64,000 nt of DNA from DATHVR01 sp035461175. GTDB lineage: Bacteria; Actinomycetota; Acidimicrobiia; Spongiisociales; ZC4RG35. How positions within the stretch are numbered: position 1 is the stretch's first letter; every line of letters starts with the position of its first letter. The notes beneath the pieces were generated by a model. The model was not told the DNA's origin. It searched no databases and saw nothing but the letters and a program-made list of their open reading frames with translations. A program made the position numbers and the translations under genes. Positions 51,001-58,643 of this stretch are shown one piece after another. Location: positions 10,335 through 74,334 of the forward strand of contig DATHVR010000073.1 in NCBI GenBank assembly GCA_035461175.1, in the 5' to 3' direction.

Positions 51001-51885
51001 ATGTCCGACTACCACCTGCATCTGCATTCCCATGTTGGCCCCGGTGAGCCCGAAGGCCCTCCCCAGGGCGTGTACCCGCCGGGACTGATCGAGGCCTACG
51101 TGGAAGCGGCCGCACGCCGGGGGGTGGGCGAACTCGGATTCACGGAACACCTCTACCGATGCCGAGAGGCCGAGACCGTTCTGGGCCGCTTCTGGGAAGG
51201 TGAGGCCACGCCTACCGACCTGGCCTCTCTCTCGGCCGAGATGGTGGCGGCCGACCGCACCCTTTCGCTCGACGCCTACGTGGCAGCGGTGACGAACGCC
51301 AAACAGGCGGGCCTGCCCGTTCGCCTCGGCCTGGAGGTCGACTTCTTCCCCGAGACGATCGAAGCGGTGGCCGAAATGATCGCCCCCTACCCATGGGACT
51401 ATCTGATCGGTTCCGTGCACTGGATCGGAGGGTGGGCGATCGATGCCTCCCACTCCGAGCACGAATTCCGACGGCGGGGCGTGGCGAAGGCGTGGGAGCA
51501 GTACTTCGAGCTCGAGACCCGCCTCGCTGCCTCCGGTGTGGTGGATGTTCTCGCGCACGTCGACGTGATCAAGAAGTACGGCCACCGCCCCACGATCGAC
51601 GCGTCGCCCTGGTACGACGCCGTCGTCGAGGCGGCAGCAACGTCCGGAACCGCGGTGGAGGTGTCAAGCCAGGGGCTGCGCTACCCCGCCGCCGAGGTCT
51701 ACCCCGCCCCCGAGTTCCTGGCCCGTTTCCAGGCGGCCGGGGTTCCGATCACGTTCGCCAGCGACGCCCATCGGGCCGAGGACGCCGGTCACGGGCACCG
51801 GGAGGTGGTGGCTGCTGCCCGGGCAGCGGGCTACTCCACCCGGCTCCGGTTCGACTCTCGCCGTCGAGAAGCGGTCGACCTTTGA
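51001..51885 (+). CDS. PHP-family phosphoesterase, histidinol-phosphatase type
   Basis: A 294-residue PHP-domain enzyme resembling the HisK/HisJ histidinol phosphatase of histidine biosynthesis. Metal ligands are spread as expected: DYHLHLHSHVG (first HxH cluster), GELGFTEHLYRC, RLGLEVDFFPE, GSVHWIGGWAID, VLAHVDVIKKYG and the final FASDAHRAEDAGHG. No other his genes are in the window, so a different phosphate ester is possible. It is downstream of the 82-residue gene with a 2-base gap. Confidence 0.85.
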   Translation: MSDYHLHLHSHVGPGEPEGPPQGVYPPGLIEAYVEAAARRGVGELGFTEHLYRCREAETVLGRFWEGEATPTDLASLSAEMVAADRTLSLDAYVAAVTNAKQAGLPVRLGLEVDFFPETIEAVAEMIAPYPWDYLIGSVHWIGGWAIDASHSEHEFRRRGVAKAWEQYFELETRLAASGVVDVLAHVDVIKKYGHRPTIDASPWYDAVVEAAATSGTAVEVSSQGLRYPAAEVYPAPEFLARFQAAGVPITFASDAHRAEDAGHGHREVVAAARAAGYSTRLRFDSRRREAVDL

Positions 51886-51913
51886 ACCGAAACGTGTCCT
51901 TTCGCGGACCTTT

Positions 51914-51919
51914 TACCAT
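51914..51919 (+). promoter_or_regulatory. -10 box of the second flavin reductase gene
   Basis: TACCAT lies 6 nt before the GTG at 51926 with no ribosome-binding site; leaderless type. Confidence 0.45.
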
Positions 51920-51925
51920 CACACT

Positions 51926-52438
51926 GTGAGCATCCACTCCGAACACCCCTTCTCGGTCCCCGTCGACCAGCGTGACCCGGTGCGGCGCCTGCGGGGACGG
52001 CTGGCGGCGCCGGTAACGGTGTTGACGGCCGGGACCGCCTCCCCGACCGGGCTGACGGCGTCTTCGGTGCTGGTTGTCGAGGGCCAACCGCCCCTGATGC
52101 TGGCACTGGTGGGGATGGGGTCCGACTTCCTCGATGCCACCACCGAATCCGGGACCTTCGTGGCACATGTGCTCGACGGCGCCGCCGGGCCCCTGGCCGA
52201 CGTGTTCGCCGGGCTCCGCCCTGCTCCGGGAGGAATGTTCGCCGACCACGAAACCGAAGAGACCGACTGGGGGCCCCGTCTGGTGGCCGTAGCCGACTGG
52301 GCGGGCTGCCGCCTCGAGGAGACCCGTCCCGTGGGCGACCAGGCGCTGGTGATGGGAAGCATCCAGCATCTCGAGGTGAGCGAACTCACCGACCCGCTGG
52401 TCTATTTCCGGGGCAGCTATCGGCGGCTCCGCTCTTGA
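51926..52438 (+). CDS. Flavin reductase-like FMN-binding domain protein
   Basis: A 170-residue split-barrel flavoprotein. VRRLRGRLAAPVTVLTAG and GLTASSVLVVEGQPPLMLALV correspond to the FMN-binding strand-loop of the family; FVAHVLDGAAGPLADVFAG covers the following helix. It is only distantly similar to the 22.4 kb paralogue. The start is GTG 51926, 6 nt after a TACCAT box. Its TGA overlaps the TTG of rimO (TTGA), so rimO translation is tied to it. Confidence 0.72.
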   Translation: MSIHSEHPFSVPVDQRDPVRRLRGRLAAPVTVLTAGTASPTGLTASSVLVVEGQPPLMLALVGMGSDFLDATTESGTFVAHVLDGAAGPLADVFAGLRPAPGGMFADHETEETDWGPRLVAVADWAGCRLEETRPVGDQALVMGSIQHLEVSELTDPLVYFRGSYRRLRS

Positions 52439-53790
52439 GCCCCACCTACCACCTGACGACCCTGGGCTGTGCCAAGAACCAGGTCGACTCCGAGAAGCTC
52501 GACGCCATGCTGGCCGAGGCGGGGTACGTCCCTGCCGACGACCCAGAGCAGGCCGACGTGGTGATGGTCAACACCTGTGCCTTCATCGAGGATGCCCGGC
52601 GCGAGTCTGTCGAGACCATCCTCGAGGTCCAGGAGGCCCGCCGCCCCGGCGCCCGAACCGTGGTGGTCGGGTGCATGGCCCAGCGCTTCGGCGTCGACGT
52701 CGCCGCCGCCCTCCCCGAGGTCGACGCCGTGTTGGGAATCGACCGCTACGGCGAGCTGGTCCCCACCCTCGACCGCCTCACCGGGACGCAACCAGTCTCG
52801 ATCCGGCGCCGCCCGGCAATGGACATCCTTCACGCCGTCGACCGTCCGGCTCCGTCTTTGCCCTATGCCTACGTCAAAGTGGCGGAGGGATGCGACAAGC
52901 CGTGCACCTTTTGTGCCATCCCGCTCATCCGGGGCAAACAGCGCTCCCGCCGCCCGATCGAGATCCGCACCGAGGTGGAGCGACTGGTGGATGGAGGCGT
53001 CAGCGAAGTCATTCTCGTGTCTCAAGATCTCGCCGCCTACGGGCGCGACCTCGGCCCGGCCGGGTCGGCTCCCAACTCTCCTCCGGCCACTCGTCGACCG
53101 GAACTGGTTTCGCTCCTCCACTCCCTCAGCGAGATTTCCGGCCTGGCTCGCCTCCGGCTCCTCTACCTGTACCCGCGTGAGATCCGTCCCGCCCTCATCA
53201 CCGAGATGGCCGACAACCCCAAGGTTGCCTCCTATTTCGACCTCTCCCTCCAGCACTCCGAAACGCGCCTGTTGCGGGCGATGAAACGACCCGGCGGCCG
53301 CGACTCCTACCGCCGCCTGATCGAGGAGATCCGCAGTCGGGCGCCCGAGGCCGCCCTCAGATCGAGCTTCATCGTGGGGTTTCCGGGCGAAACCGACGAT
53401 GACGTCGAAGATCTGGTTTCCTTCCTTGAAGAGGTGGAGCTGGACTGGGCCGGATTCTTCCCCTACTCGGCGGAGGCGGGGACGCCGGCCGCCGAACTGG
53501 CCGACCAGGTCCCGGCCGAGGAAGTGGGGGAGCGCCTCCGGCATCTCCAGTCCTGTCAGGATGCCATCACCGATGAGCAAAACCGGCTCCAGATCGGCCG
53601 CCGCACCACGGTGCTGGTCGACCAGATCGAAGATGGAACCCCGGTGGCACGCTCCTTCCGCCATGCCCCCGAGATCGACGGCGTCATCACCCTCGACGCC
53701 GGTCGGCCCGGGGAGTGGCGTGAGGTCGAGATCACCGCCGCCTTCGGCAGCGATCTCGAAGCCGACGTAGTTTCGGAGCGGGTTCCGTGA
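52435..53790 (+). CDS. rimO: Ribosomal protein S12 methylthiotransferase
   Basis: RimO is a radical-SAM enzyme with two iron-sulfur clusters that methylthiolates an Asp of ribosomal protein S12. The 451 residues hold the N-terminal UPF0004 domain (TYHLTTLGCAKNQVDSEKLD, then VMVNTCAF and VVGCMAQRFG: three Cys for the auxiliary cluster), the radical-SAM CxxxCxxC in AEGCDKPCTFCAIPLIRGK, and a C-terminal TRAM domain (LQIGRRTTVLVDQIEDG). The GCAKNQVDSE signature separates it from MiaB. The start is TTG 52435, overlapping the previous stop. cinA overlaps its end (GTGA). The pgsA gene that often lies between rimO and cinA is missing. Confidence 0.94.
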   Translation: MSPTYHLTTLGCAKNQVDSEKLDAMLAEAGYVPADDPEQADVVMVNTCAFIEDARRESVETILEVQEARRPGARTVVVGCMAQRFGVDVAAALPEVDAVLGIDRYGELVPTLDRLTGTQPVSIRRRPAMDILHAVDRPAPSLPYAYVKVAEGCDKPCTFCAIPLIRGKQRSRRPIEIRTEVERLVDGGVSEVILVSQDLAAYGRDLGPAGSAPNSPPATRRPELVSLLHSLSEISGLARLRLLYLYPREIRPALITEMADNPKVASYFDLSLQHSETRLLRAMKRPGGRDSYRRLIEEIRSRAPEAALRSSFIVGFPGETDDDVEDLVSFLEEVELDWAGFFPYSAEAGTPAAELADQVPAEEVGERLRHLQSCQDAITDEQNRLQIGRRTTVLVDQIEDGTPVARSFRHAPEIDGVITLDAGRPGEWREVEITAAFGSDLEADVVSERVP

Positions 53791-55028
53791 TCGTCGAGGT
53801 GGTGGCAGTGGGCACCGAACTGCTGCTCGGCCAGATCGTCAACGGCAACGCCGCCACCATCGGCGCCGCCCTCGCCGAGCACGGGTTCGACGCCAACTAC
53901 CAGCAGGTGGTGGGAGACAACCTGGAACGCATGACTGATGCCCTCCGCACCGCCTTGGAGCGCTCCGATGCCGTGATCGTGACCGGCGGGATCGGACCGA
54001 CCCAGGACGACCTCACCCGGGAGGCGATCTGTTCCGCCACCGGCGCACCCATGGCCCATTCGGCCGAGTACGAAGGACAGTTGCAGCGGCGGTGGGCCGT
54101 GTTGGGTCGGGAGATGCCGCCGTCGAACCTGCGCCAGGCCGACTATCCGGAGGGCGCCGAACTGCTCCCCAATCCCAAGGGGACCGCCCCGGGCCTGGCC
54201 ATCCGGCACGGTGAGGCGCTCCTGTTCGCGCTCCCCGGTGTCCCCGAGGAGATGGAATTGCTTCTCTCCGACCACGTGATGCCCCGCCTGCATGCTGCCG
54301 CCGGAACTGCCACGGTCATCCGGAGCCGAATCCTCCGCACCTGGGGAAGACCCGAGTCTTGGATATCCGACCGGCTGGACGACCTGTACACCACCAGCAC
54401 CAATCCGTCGGTGGCGTTTCTCGCCTCGGGCGGGGAGATCAAGGTTCGGCTGACCGCCAAAGCCGGCGACGTCGCCACGGCCGAGGCGATGATCGCTCCC
54501 CTCGAACATGACGTGCGCCGGCGTCTGGGGGGTTCGATATTCGGCGTCGACACCGACACCATCGAGGCTGTGATCGCCCGGGAACTGCGCCGGCGTGGGT
54601 GGACGATCGGCACCGCCGAGTCGGTGACGGCGGGAATGGTGGCGGGCCGGCTCACGGCTCTGCCCGGGTCCTCCGAATACTTTCGGGGCGGGATCGTCCC
54701 CTATGCAGCCGATCTGAAACAGACCCTGCTCGGAGTCGGCGACCTCTCCGAAGGTGTCGTCAGCGAGCCGACCGCGCTCGCGATGGCGGCGGCGGCCCGC
54801 ACCCGGCTGGGCGTGGATGTGGCCGTCGCCCTGACCGGCTCGGCCGGTCCCGACCCCCTCGAGAAGCCGAGGGGCACGGTGGTGATCGCAGTGGCGACCC
54901 CCGAGAAGGCCTCGGCCCGCACCATCGCATTCGCCGGCGATCGGGAACGTGTCAGGACCTATGCGGTGACGGCGTCGCTCCAGTTGACCCGACTGGCCAT
55001 CGTGGGGACATGGTGGAAGCCGAGCTGA
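53787..55028 (+). CDS. cinA: CinA family protein (nicotinamide nucleotide amidase/ADP-ribose pyrophosphatase type)
   Basis: CinA combines an N-terminal molybdopterin-binding-like (COG1058) pyrophosphatase domain with a C-terminal NMN deamidase (PncC) domain, recycling pyridine nucleotides; in some bacteria it is tied to competence and recA. The N-terminus shows VVAVGTELLLGQIVNGNA, IVTGGIGPTQDDLTREAI and FALPGVPEEMELLL; the C-terminus shows IGTAESVTAGMVAGRLTALP, SSEYFRGGIVPYAADLK and VALTGSAGPDP. Both domains look complete at 413 residues. GTG 53787 overlaps the rimO stop. It overlaps thpR by 19 bases. Confidence 0.93.
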   Translation: MIVEVVAVGTELLLGQIVNGNAATIGAALAEHGFDANYQQVVGDNLERMTDALRTALERSDAVIVTGGIGPTQDDLTREAICSATGAPMAHSAEYEGQLQRRWAVLGREMPPSNLRQADYPEGAELLPNPKGTAPGLAIRHGEALLFALPGVPEEMELLLSDHVMPRLHAAAGTATVIRSRILRTWGRPESWISDRLDDLYTTSTNPSVAFLASGGEIKVRLTAKAGDVATAEAMIAPLEHDVRRRLGGSIFGVDTDTIEAVIARELRRRGWTIGTAESVTAGMVAGRLTALPGSSEYFRGGIVPYAADLKQTLLGVGDLSEGVVSEPTALAMAAAARTRLGVDVAVALTGSAGPDPLEKPRGTVVIAVATPEKASARTIAFAGDRERVRTYAVTASLQLTRLAIVGTWWKPS

Positions 55029-55546
55029 CTCCAACCGGCAACGTCTTCGTCGCCGTCGTCCCACCGCCCGAGGTGGTGGCGGCCCTGTCGGATTGGCTGG
55101 AGGATCTGCCCATCCCCGGCCGCCGGGTCCCACCCCCTAACTTCCACATCACGCTCCGCTTCGTCGGCAAAGTCGACCCCGTCGCCTACGACCGACTCCT
55201 GGCAGCTCTGGCCACCCGCCGGTTGGTGGATCCATTCCGTGTCCATCTCAGCGGCCTGGGCTCATTCCCGAATCCGCGTCGGGCCACCGTGCTGTGGGTC
55301 GGGGTGGAGGCCGGACCGGGCCTGGGACATCTGGCTGAGATCGTCGAGGACGCCGCGGTGGCGGCCGGTTTCGAGCCCGAGGAGCGCCCCTTCGCCCCGC
55401 ATCTCACGGTGTCGCGGGTCCGTCCCCCGGAGAACGTCACCTCCCTCCAAGCAGGGGAGCGGAGTCTGTCGTTCCCGGTGGAGGAGATCCACGTCATGGC
55501 CGCCTGGGGCAGTCGCTACCGGATGTATGAGACCTTTTCGCTCTGA
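55010..55546 (+). CDS. thpR: RNA 2',3'-cyclic phosphodiesterase (2'-5' RNA ligase family)
   Basis: A 178-residue 2H phosphoesterase that opens 2',3'-cyclic phosphates of RNA to 2'-phosphates. The two catalytic motifs are HITL (His46) in PNFHITLRFVGKV and HLTV (His131) in PFAPHLTVSRVRP, with a normal spacing. The start ATG 55010 lies inside the last codons of cinA (19-base overlap); GTG 55013 is an alternative. Typical companion of cinA and recA in actinobacteria and related groups. The SOS promoter of recA begins 6 bases after its stop. Confidence 0.92.
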   Translation: MVEAELTPTGNVFVAVVPPPEVVAALSDWLEDLPIPGRRVPPPNFHITLRFVGKVDPVAYDRLLAALATRRLVDPFRVHLSGLGSFPNPRRATVLWVGVEAGPGLGHLAEIVEDAAVAAGFEPEERPFAPHLTVSRVRPPENVTSLQAGERSLSFPVEEIHVMAAWGSRYRMYETFSL

Positions 55547-55551
55547 GATGC

Positions 55552-55580
55552 TTGGATCGAACATCTGTTCGCTGTAGGGT
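55552..55580 (+). promoter_or_regulatory. recA promoter
   Basis: TTGGAT (55552-55557) and TAGGGT (55575-55580) are spaced by exactly 17 nt, and the LexA operator fills the spacer. Transcription would start near 55587, giving a leader of about 145 nt. Confidence 0.7.
55557..55572 (+). promoter_or_regulatory. LexA operator (SOS box) of recA
   Basis: TCGAACATCTGTTCGC, palindromic apart from the centre and last base, lies between the -35 and -10 boxes of recA. Confidence 0.92.
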
Positions 55581-55615
55581 TTCTGTCGTACCGGTTCGGT
55601 AGCTTCCCAATCACT

Positions 55616-55731
55616 CGAGGAAGCCAACCCAGAGCCAGCCAGACAACCCAGCCAGACAACCAAACCAACATCAACACAGGCACCACGCCAACAGCCAGGC
55701 GACCAACAGGAAGCCCAGAGGGAGGACCGGC
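55616..55731 (+). other. T-depleted C/A-rich recA leader
   Basis: The 116 nt before the recA ATG contain one T (at 55671). Words such as CAGCCAGACAACC repeat. Such a leader can form few base pairs and may keep the GGGAGGA ribosome-binding site open. Confidence 0.6.
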
Positions 55732-56808
55732 ATGAGAGACAAGGAGAACAGGATGGAACGCCAGAAGTCACTCGACATGGCCGTCTCCCAGATCGAGCGC
55801 CAGTACGGCAAGGGCGCGGTCATGAAGATGGGCGATGCCGCCAACCGCAAGGTAGAGGTCATCTCCACCGGCGCCCTCTCCCTCGACCTCGCCCTCGGTG
55901 TGGGGGGAGTACCGCGCGGCCGGATCGTGGAGATCTACGGCCCCGAGGCCTCCGGCAAGACCAGCCTCGCCCTCCACATCGTGGCCGAGGCCCAGCGCAA
56001 CGGCGGGATCGCCGCCTTCGTCGATGCCGAGCACGCCCTCGACCCGGTCTACGCCCGCGCCATCGGGGTCGACGTCGACGAACTCCTCATCTCCCAGCCC
56101 GACACGGGCGAACAGGCCCTCGAGATCGCCGACATGCTGATCCGGTCCGGGGCGCTCGACGTCCTCGTCATCGACTCGGTGGCGGCGCTGGTCCCCCGCG
56201 CCGAGATCGAGGGCGAGATGGGCGACACCCACGTCGGGCTCCAGGCCCGCCTGATGTCCCAGGCGCTGCGCAAGCTGGCCGGCACCCTGAACAAGTCACG
56301 CACCACCGCCGTCTTCATCAACCAGTTGCGGGAGAAGATAGGAGTCATGTTCGGCTCACCCGAAACCACCCCCGGCGGGCGTGCCCTCAAGTTCTACTCG
56401 AGCGTGAGACTGGACGTGCGGCGGATCGAATCGATCAAGGACGGGGCCGACCAGGTCGGTAACCGGGTCCGGGTCAAGGTGGCCAAGAACAAGATGGCTC
56501 CCCCCTTCCGGCTGGCCGAGTTCGACATCATGTTCGGGGAGGGGATTTCCCGGGAGGGGAGCCTGCTCGACATCGCCGTCGACGAGGGCGTCGTCCGCAA
56601 GAGTGGCGCCTGGTACACCTACGACGACGACCAGCTCGGCCAGGGACGGGAGAATGCCAAGCGCTTCCTCCGCGAGAACCCCGAGTTGGCCATGCAACTC
56701 CAGGCCAAGGTCTATGAGGCAGTGGGTTTCGGCGGGGGCGCCGACAGTGCGGAAGAGACCGAGAACCCGGAGATCGAGACAGACGAGTCCGTGGAGGTCG
56801 ACGACTGA
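55732..56808 (+). CDS. recA: Recombinase RecA
   Basis: RecA forms filaments on single-stranded DNA, drives homologous recombination and triggers LexA self-cleavage. The 358 residues include Walker A GPEASGKT (residues 70-77), the MAW/L1 region (EIEGEMGDTHVGLQARLMSQ), L2 (GSPETTPGGRALKF) and a C-terminal domain ending in an acidic tail (ETDESVEVDD). ATG 55732 is preceded by GGGAGGA at 6 nt; the internal ATG 55753 also has a GGAG and would give the more usual MERQKSLDMA start, so both may be used. SOS control is shown by the operator at 55557. The recX gene normally found downstream in actinobacteria is absent; a hairpin-rich gap follows. Confidence 0.97.
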   Translation: MRDKENRMERQKSLDMAVSQIERQYGKGAVMKMGDAANRKVEVISTGALSLDLALGVGGVPRGRIVEIYGPEASGKTSLALHIVAEAQRNGGIAAFVDAEHALDPVYARAIGVDVDELLISQPDTGEQALEIADMLIRSGALDVLVIDSVAALVPRAEIEGEMGDTHVGLQARLMSQALRKLAGTLNKSRTTAVFINQLREKIGVMFGSPETTPGGRALKFYSSVRLDVRRIESIKDGADQVGNRVRVKVAKNKMAPPFRLAEFDIMFGEGISREGSLLDIAVDEGVVRKSGAWYTYDDDQLGQGRENAKRFLRENPELAMQLQAKVYEAVGFGGGADSAEETENPEIETDESVEVDD

Positions 56809-56854
56809 GGGGCTATTCCCGTGGTGGCTCCGGGCGACTAGCATTTGCGGTGGT

Positions 56855-57064
56855 ACACGAACGAAACGCTTGAAACGCAATCGAAAGGCCGCCACCAGGT
56901 GTCAGGTTTGACCTCCGATACGGGCTGAAGCCGGTTGGCGACCGTTCGTGTCGCCCCGTATTCGCCTCGATGGAAGGATTGCCGTCAGTCGGTCATCCGT
57001 CATTGGTTTACCTGAGAGCCGATCCGCTCGTTCGTGTGCCGGGCCCGTGAGGGTCCGGCACACG
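56855..57064 (+). ncRNA. Structured RNA element between recA and rny (candidate attenuator or small RNA)
   Basis: The 290-base recA-rny gap has no plausible ORF but strong, competing pairings. ACACGAACG (56855-56863) is an exact complement of CGTTCGTGT at two places, 56943-56951 and 57029-57037. ATACGGG (56918-56924) pairs with CCCGTAT (56955-56961), enclosing the first of these; GGCGA (56937-56941) pairs with TCGCC (56951-56955). The second CGTTCGTGT copy overlaps a strong hairpin at 57033-57064. So pairing with the upstream strand would break either the local fold or the last hairpin. I recognise no known RNA family. Direction and function are inferred. Confidence 0.4.
57033..57064 (+). terminator. 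Strong GNRA-capped hairpin before rny
   Basis: CGTGTGCCGG (57033-57042) pairs with CCGGCACACG (57055-57064), continues through a G-U pair and CCC/GGG, and closes on a GTGA tetraloop: 14 bp in all. No U-tract follows. It could end recA transcription or act as the attenuator of rny, whose ATG is 35 bases on. Confidence 0.5.
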
Positions 57065-57098
57065 TCGTTGTGGATCCGGAGGCGGCGAAGGGAGAATC

Positions 57099-58640
57099 AT
57101 GGAACCGGTGCAGGTCGTGATCCTGTTAGTGGTGGTAGGGGTCATCACCGCCGCCTCCGGGTATGCCTACGCCAGCCTGGCGACGACACGTCGCCGCCGC
57201 CAGGAGAGCGAGTCCGCCGAGGAAACCCTCAGCCATGCCCGGATCGAAGCCCAGCGCTTCCTGGCCAAGGCCGAAGAGGAGGGCCGGGCCAAGGCCGAGG
57301 CCTACCGGGAGCGGGAGGTGGCCAACCTCGAACATCGCCGGCTGGAGGTCACCAACCTCGAGAATCGCATGGCCCAGCGGGAAGAGACGCTCGAGCAGCG
57401 TGCCACCAACCTCGCCACCCGCGAGCGCATGCTGATCGACCGCGAGACGGAACTGACCGATGCCCGTCAGGCGGCCGAGCATCTGCGCGAGCAGGCACGA
57501 GCCGACCTGGAGCGACTGGCGGGCATCGATGCCCGGGCCGCCAAGGACGAACTCCTCGAGCAGGTCGAGGACGAGGCCCGGCGCGACGCCATGATCCTGG
57601 TGCGGGATCTAGAGATCAAGGCACGGGAGGAGGCCGACAAGCGGGCCCGCCGCATCCTTGCCACCGCCATCCAGCGCCTCGCCTCCGAGGTCGTGACCGA
57701 GTCGACCCTGTCCACCGTCCAGCTCCCCAGCGACGACATGAAGGGACGCATCATCGGCCGGGAGGGCCGCAACATCCGCCATCTCGAATCAGTCACAGGT
57801 GTCAACCTGATCGTTGACGACACTCCCGAAGCGGTATCGGTGAGCTCTTTCGATCCCGTGCGCCGCGAGGTGGCCCGGATCACTCTGGAACGGTTGGTGG
57901 CCGACGGCCGCATCCACCCCGCCTCGATCGAAGAGGCCTACGAGAAAGCCCGCGACGAGGTCGAGCAAAGCGTGCGCGACGCCGGAGAATGGGCCCTGCT
58001 CGAGGTGGGGCTGACGCGGATGAACCCCGAACTGGTCACGCTGCTCGGCCGCCTCAAGTTCCGCACGTCCTACGGGCAGAACGTCCTCAACCATCTGGTC
58101 GAGTCGTCTCACATCGCTTCCATGCTCGCCACCGAGCTGGGCATCGATCCCGCCCCGGTACGGCGGGCCGCCCTCCTCCACGACATCGGCAAAGCCGTTA
58201 CCCATGAGGTGGAGGGCTCCCACGCCTTGATCGGCGCCGAGATCGCCCGTCGCTTTGGTGAGGACCCGGCCGTCGTCCACGGCATCGAGGCCCACCACAA
58301 CGAGGTGGAACCGCGCACCATCCTCGCCGTCATCGTCCAGGCCGCCGACGCCGTCTCCGCCGCCCGACCCGGGGCGCGACGCGAGACCCTGGAATCGTAC
58401 GTTCGCCGGCTGGAGCGTCTGGAGAACCTGGCTCTCGAGTTCGAGGGTGTCGAGCGGGTCTTCGCCCTGCAGGCCGGACGCGAGGTCAGGGTCGTAGTGG
58501 ACCCGGGGAGCGTGACCGACCTCGAGGCCAACGATCTGGCCCGGCGGATCGCTCGCAAGCTGGAAGAGGACCTCCAGTATCCGGGCACCATCCAGGTCAC
58601 GGTCATCCGCGAGTTCCGAGCCACCGACTTCGCCCGCTGA
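57099..58640 (+). CDS. rny: Ribonuclease Y
   Basis: RNase Y is the membrane-anchored endonuclease that starts mRNA decay in many Gram-positive bacteria. The 513 residues consist of an N-terminal membrane helix (VQVVILLVVVGVITAASGY), a long coiled coil (to about residue 200, rich in EEEGRAKAEAYRER-type repeats), a KH domain (KGRIIGREGRNIRHLESVTG), and an HD domain with ALLHDIGKAVTHEVEGSHAL and GIEAHHNEVEP. ATG 57099 has AAGGGAGA 3-8 nt upstream. It is followed by miaB after 3 bases and so heads an rny-miaB-miaA-dapF unit. Both RNase Y and RNase J are present. Confidence 0.96.
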   Translation: MEPVQVVILLVVVGVITAASGYAYASLATTRRRRQESESAEETLSHARIEAQRFLAKAEEEGRAKAEAYREREVANLEHRRLEVTNLENRMAQREETLEQRATNLATRERMLIDRETELTDARQAAEHLREQARADLERLAGIDARAAKDELLEQVEDEARRDAMILVRDLEIKAREEADKRARRILATAIQRLASEVVTESTLSTVQLPSDDMKGRIIGREGRNIRHLESVTGVNLIVDDTPEAVSVSSFDPVRREVARITLERLVADGRIHPASIEEAYEKARDEVEQSVRDAGEWALLEVGLTRMNPELVTLLGRLKFRTSYGQNVLNHLVESSHIASMLATELGIDPAPVRRAALLHDIGKAVTHEVEGSHALIGAEIARRFGEDPAVVHGIEAHHNEVEPRTILAVIVQAADAVSAARPGARRETLESYVRRLERLENLALEFEGVERVFALQAGREVRVVVDPGSVTDLEANDLARRIARKLEEDLQYPGTIQVTVIREFRATDFAR

Positions 58641-58643
58641 GCC

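Noticed and set aside
56948..57817. A 289-codon plus-strand frame spanning the recA-rny gap and rny
   Set aside because: Shadow of rny in another frame, Arg/Gly/Pro-rich; the gap itself shows no coding pattern.
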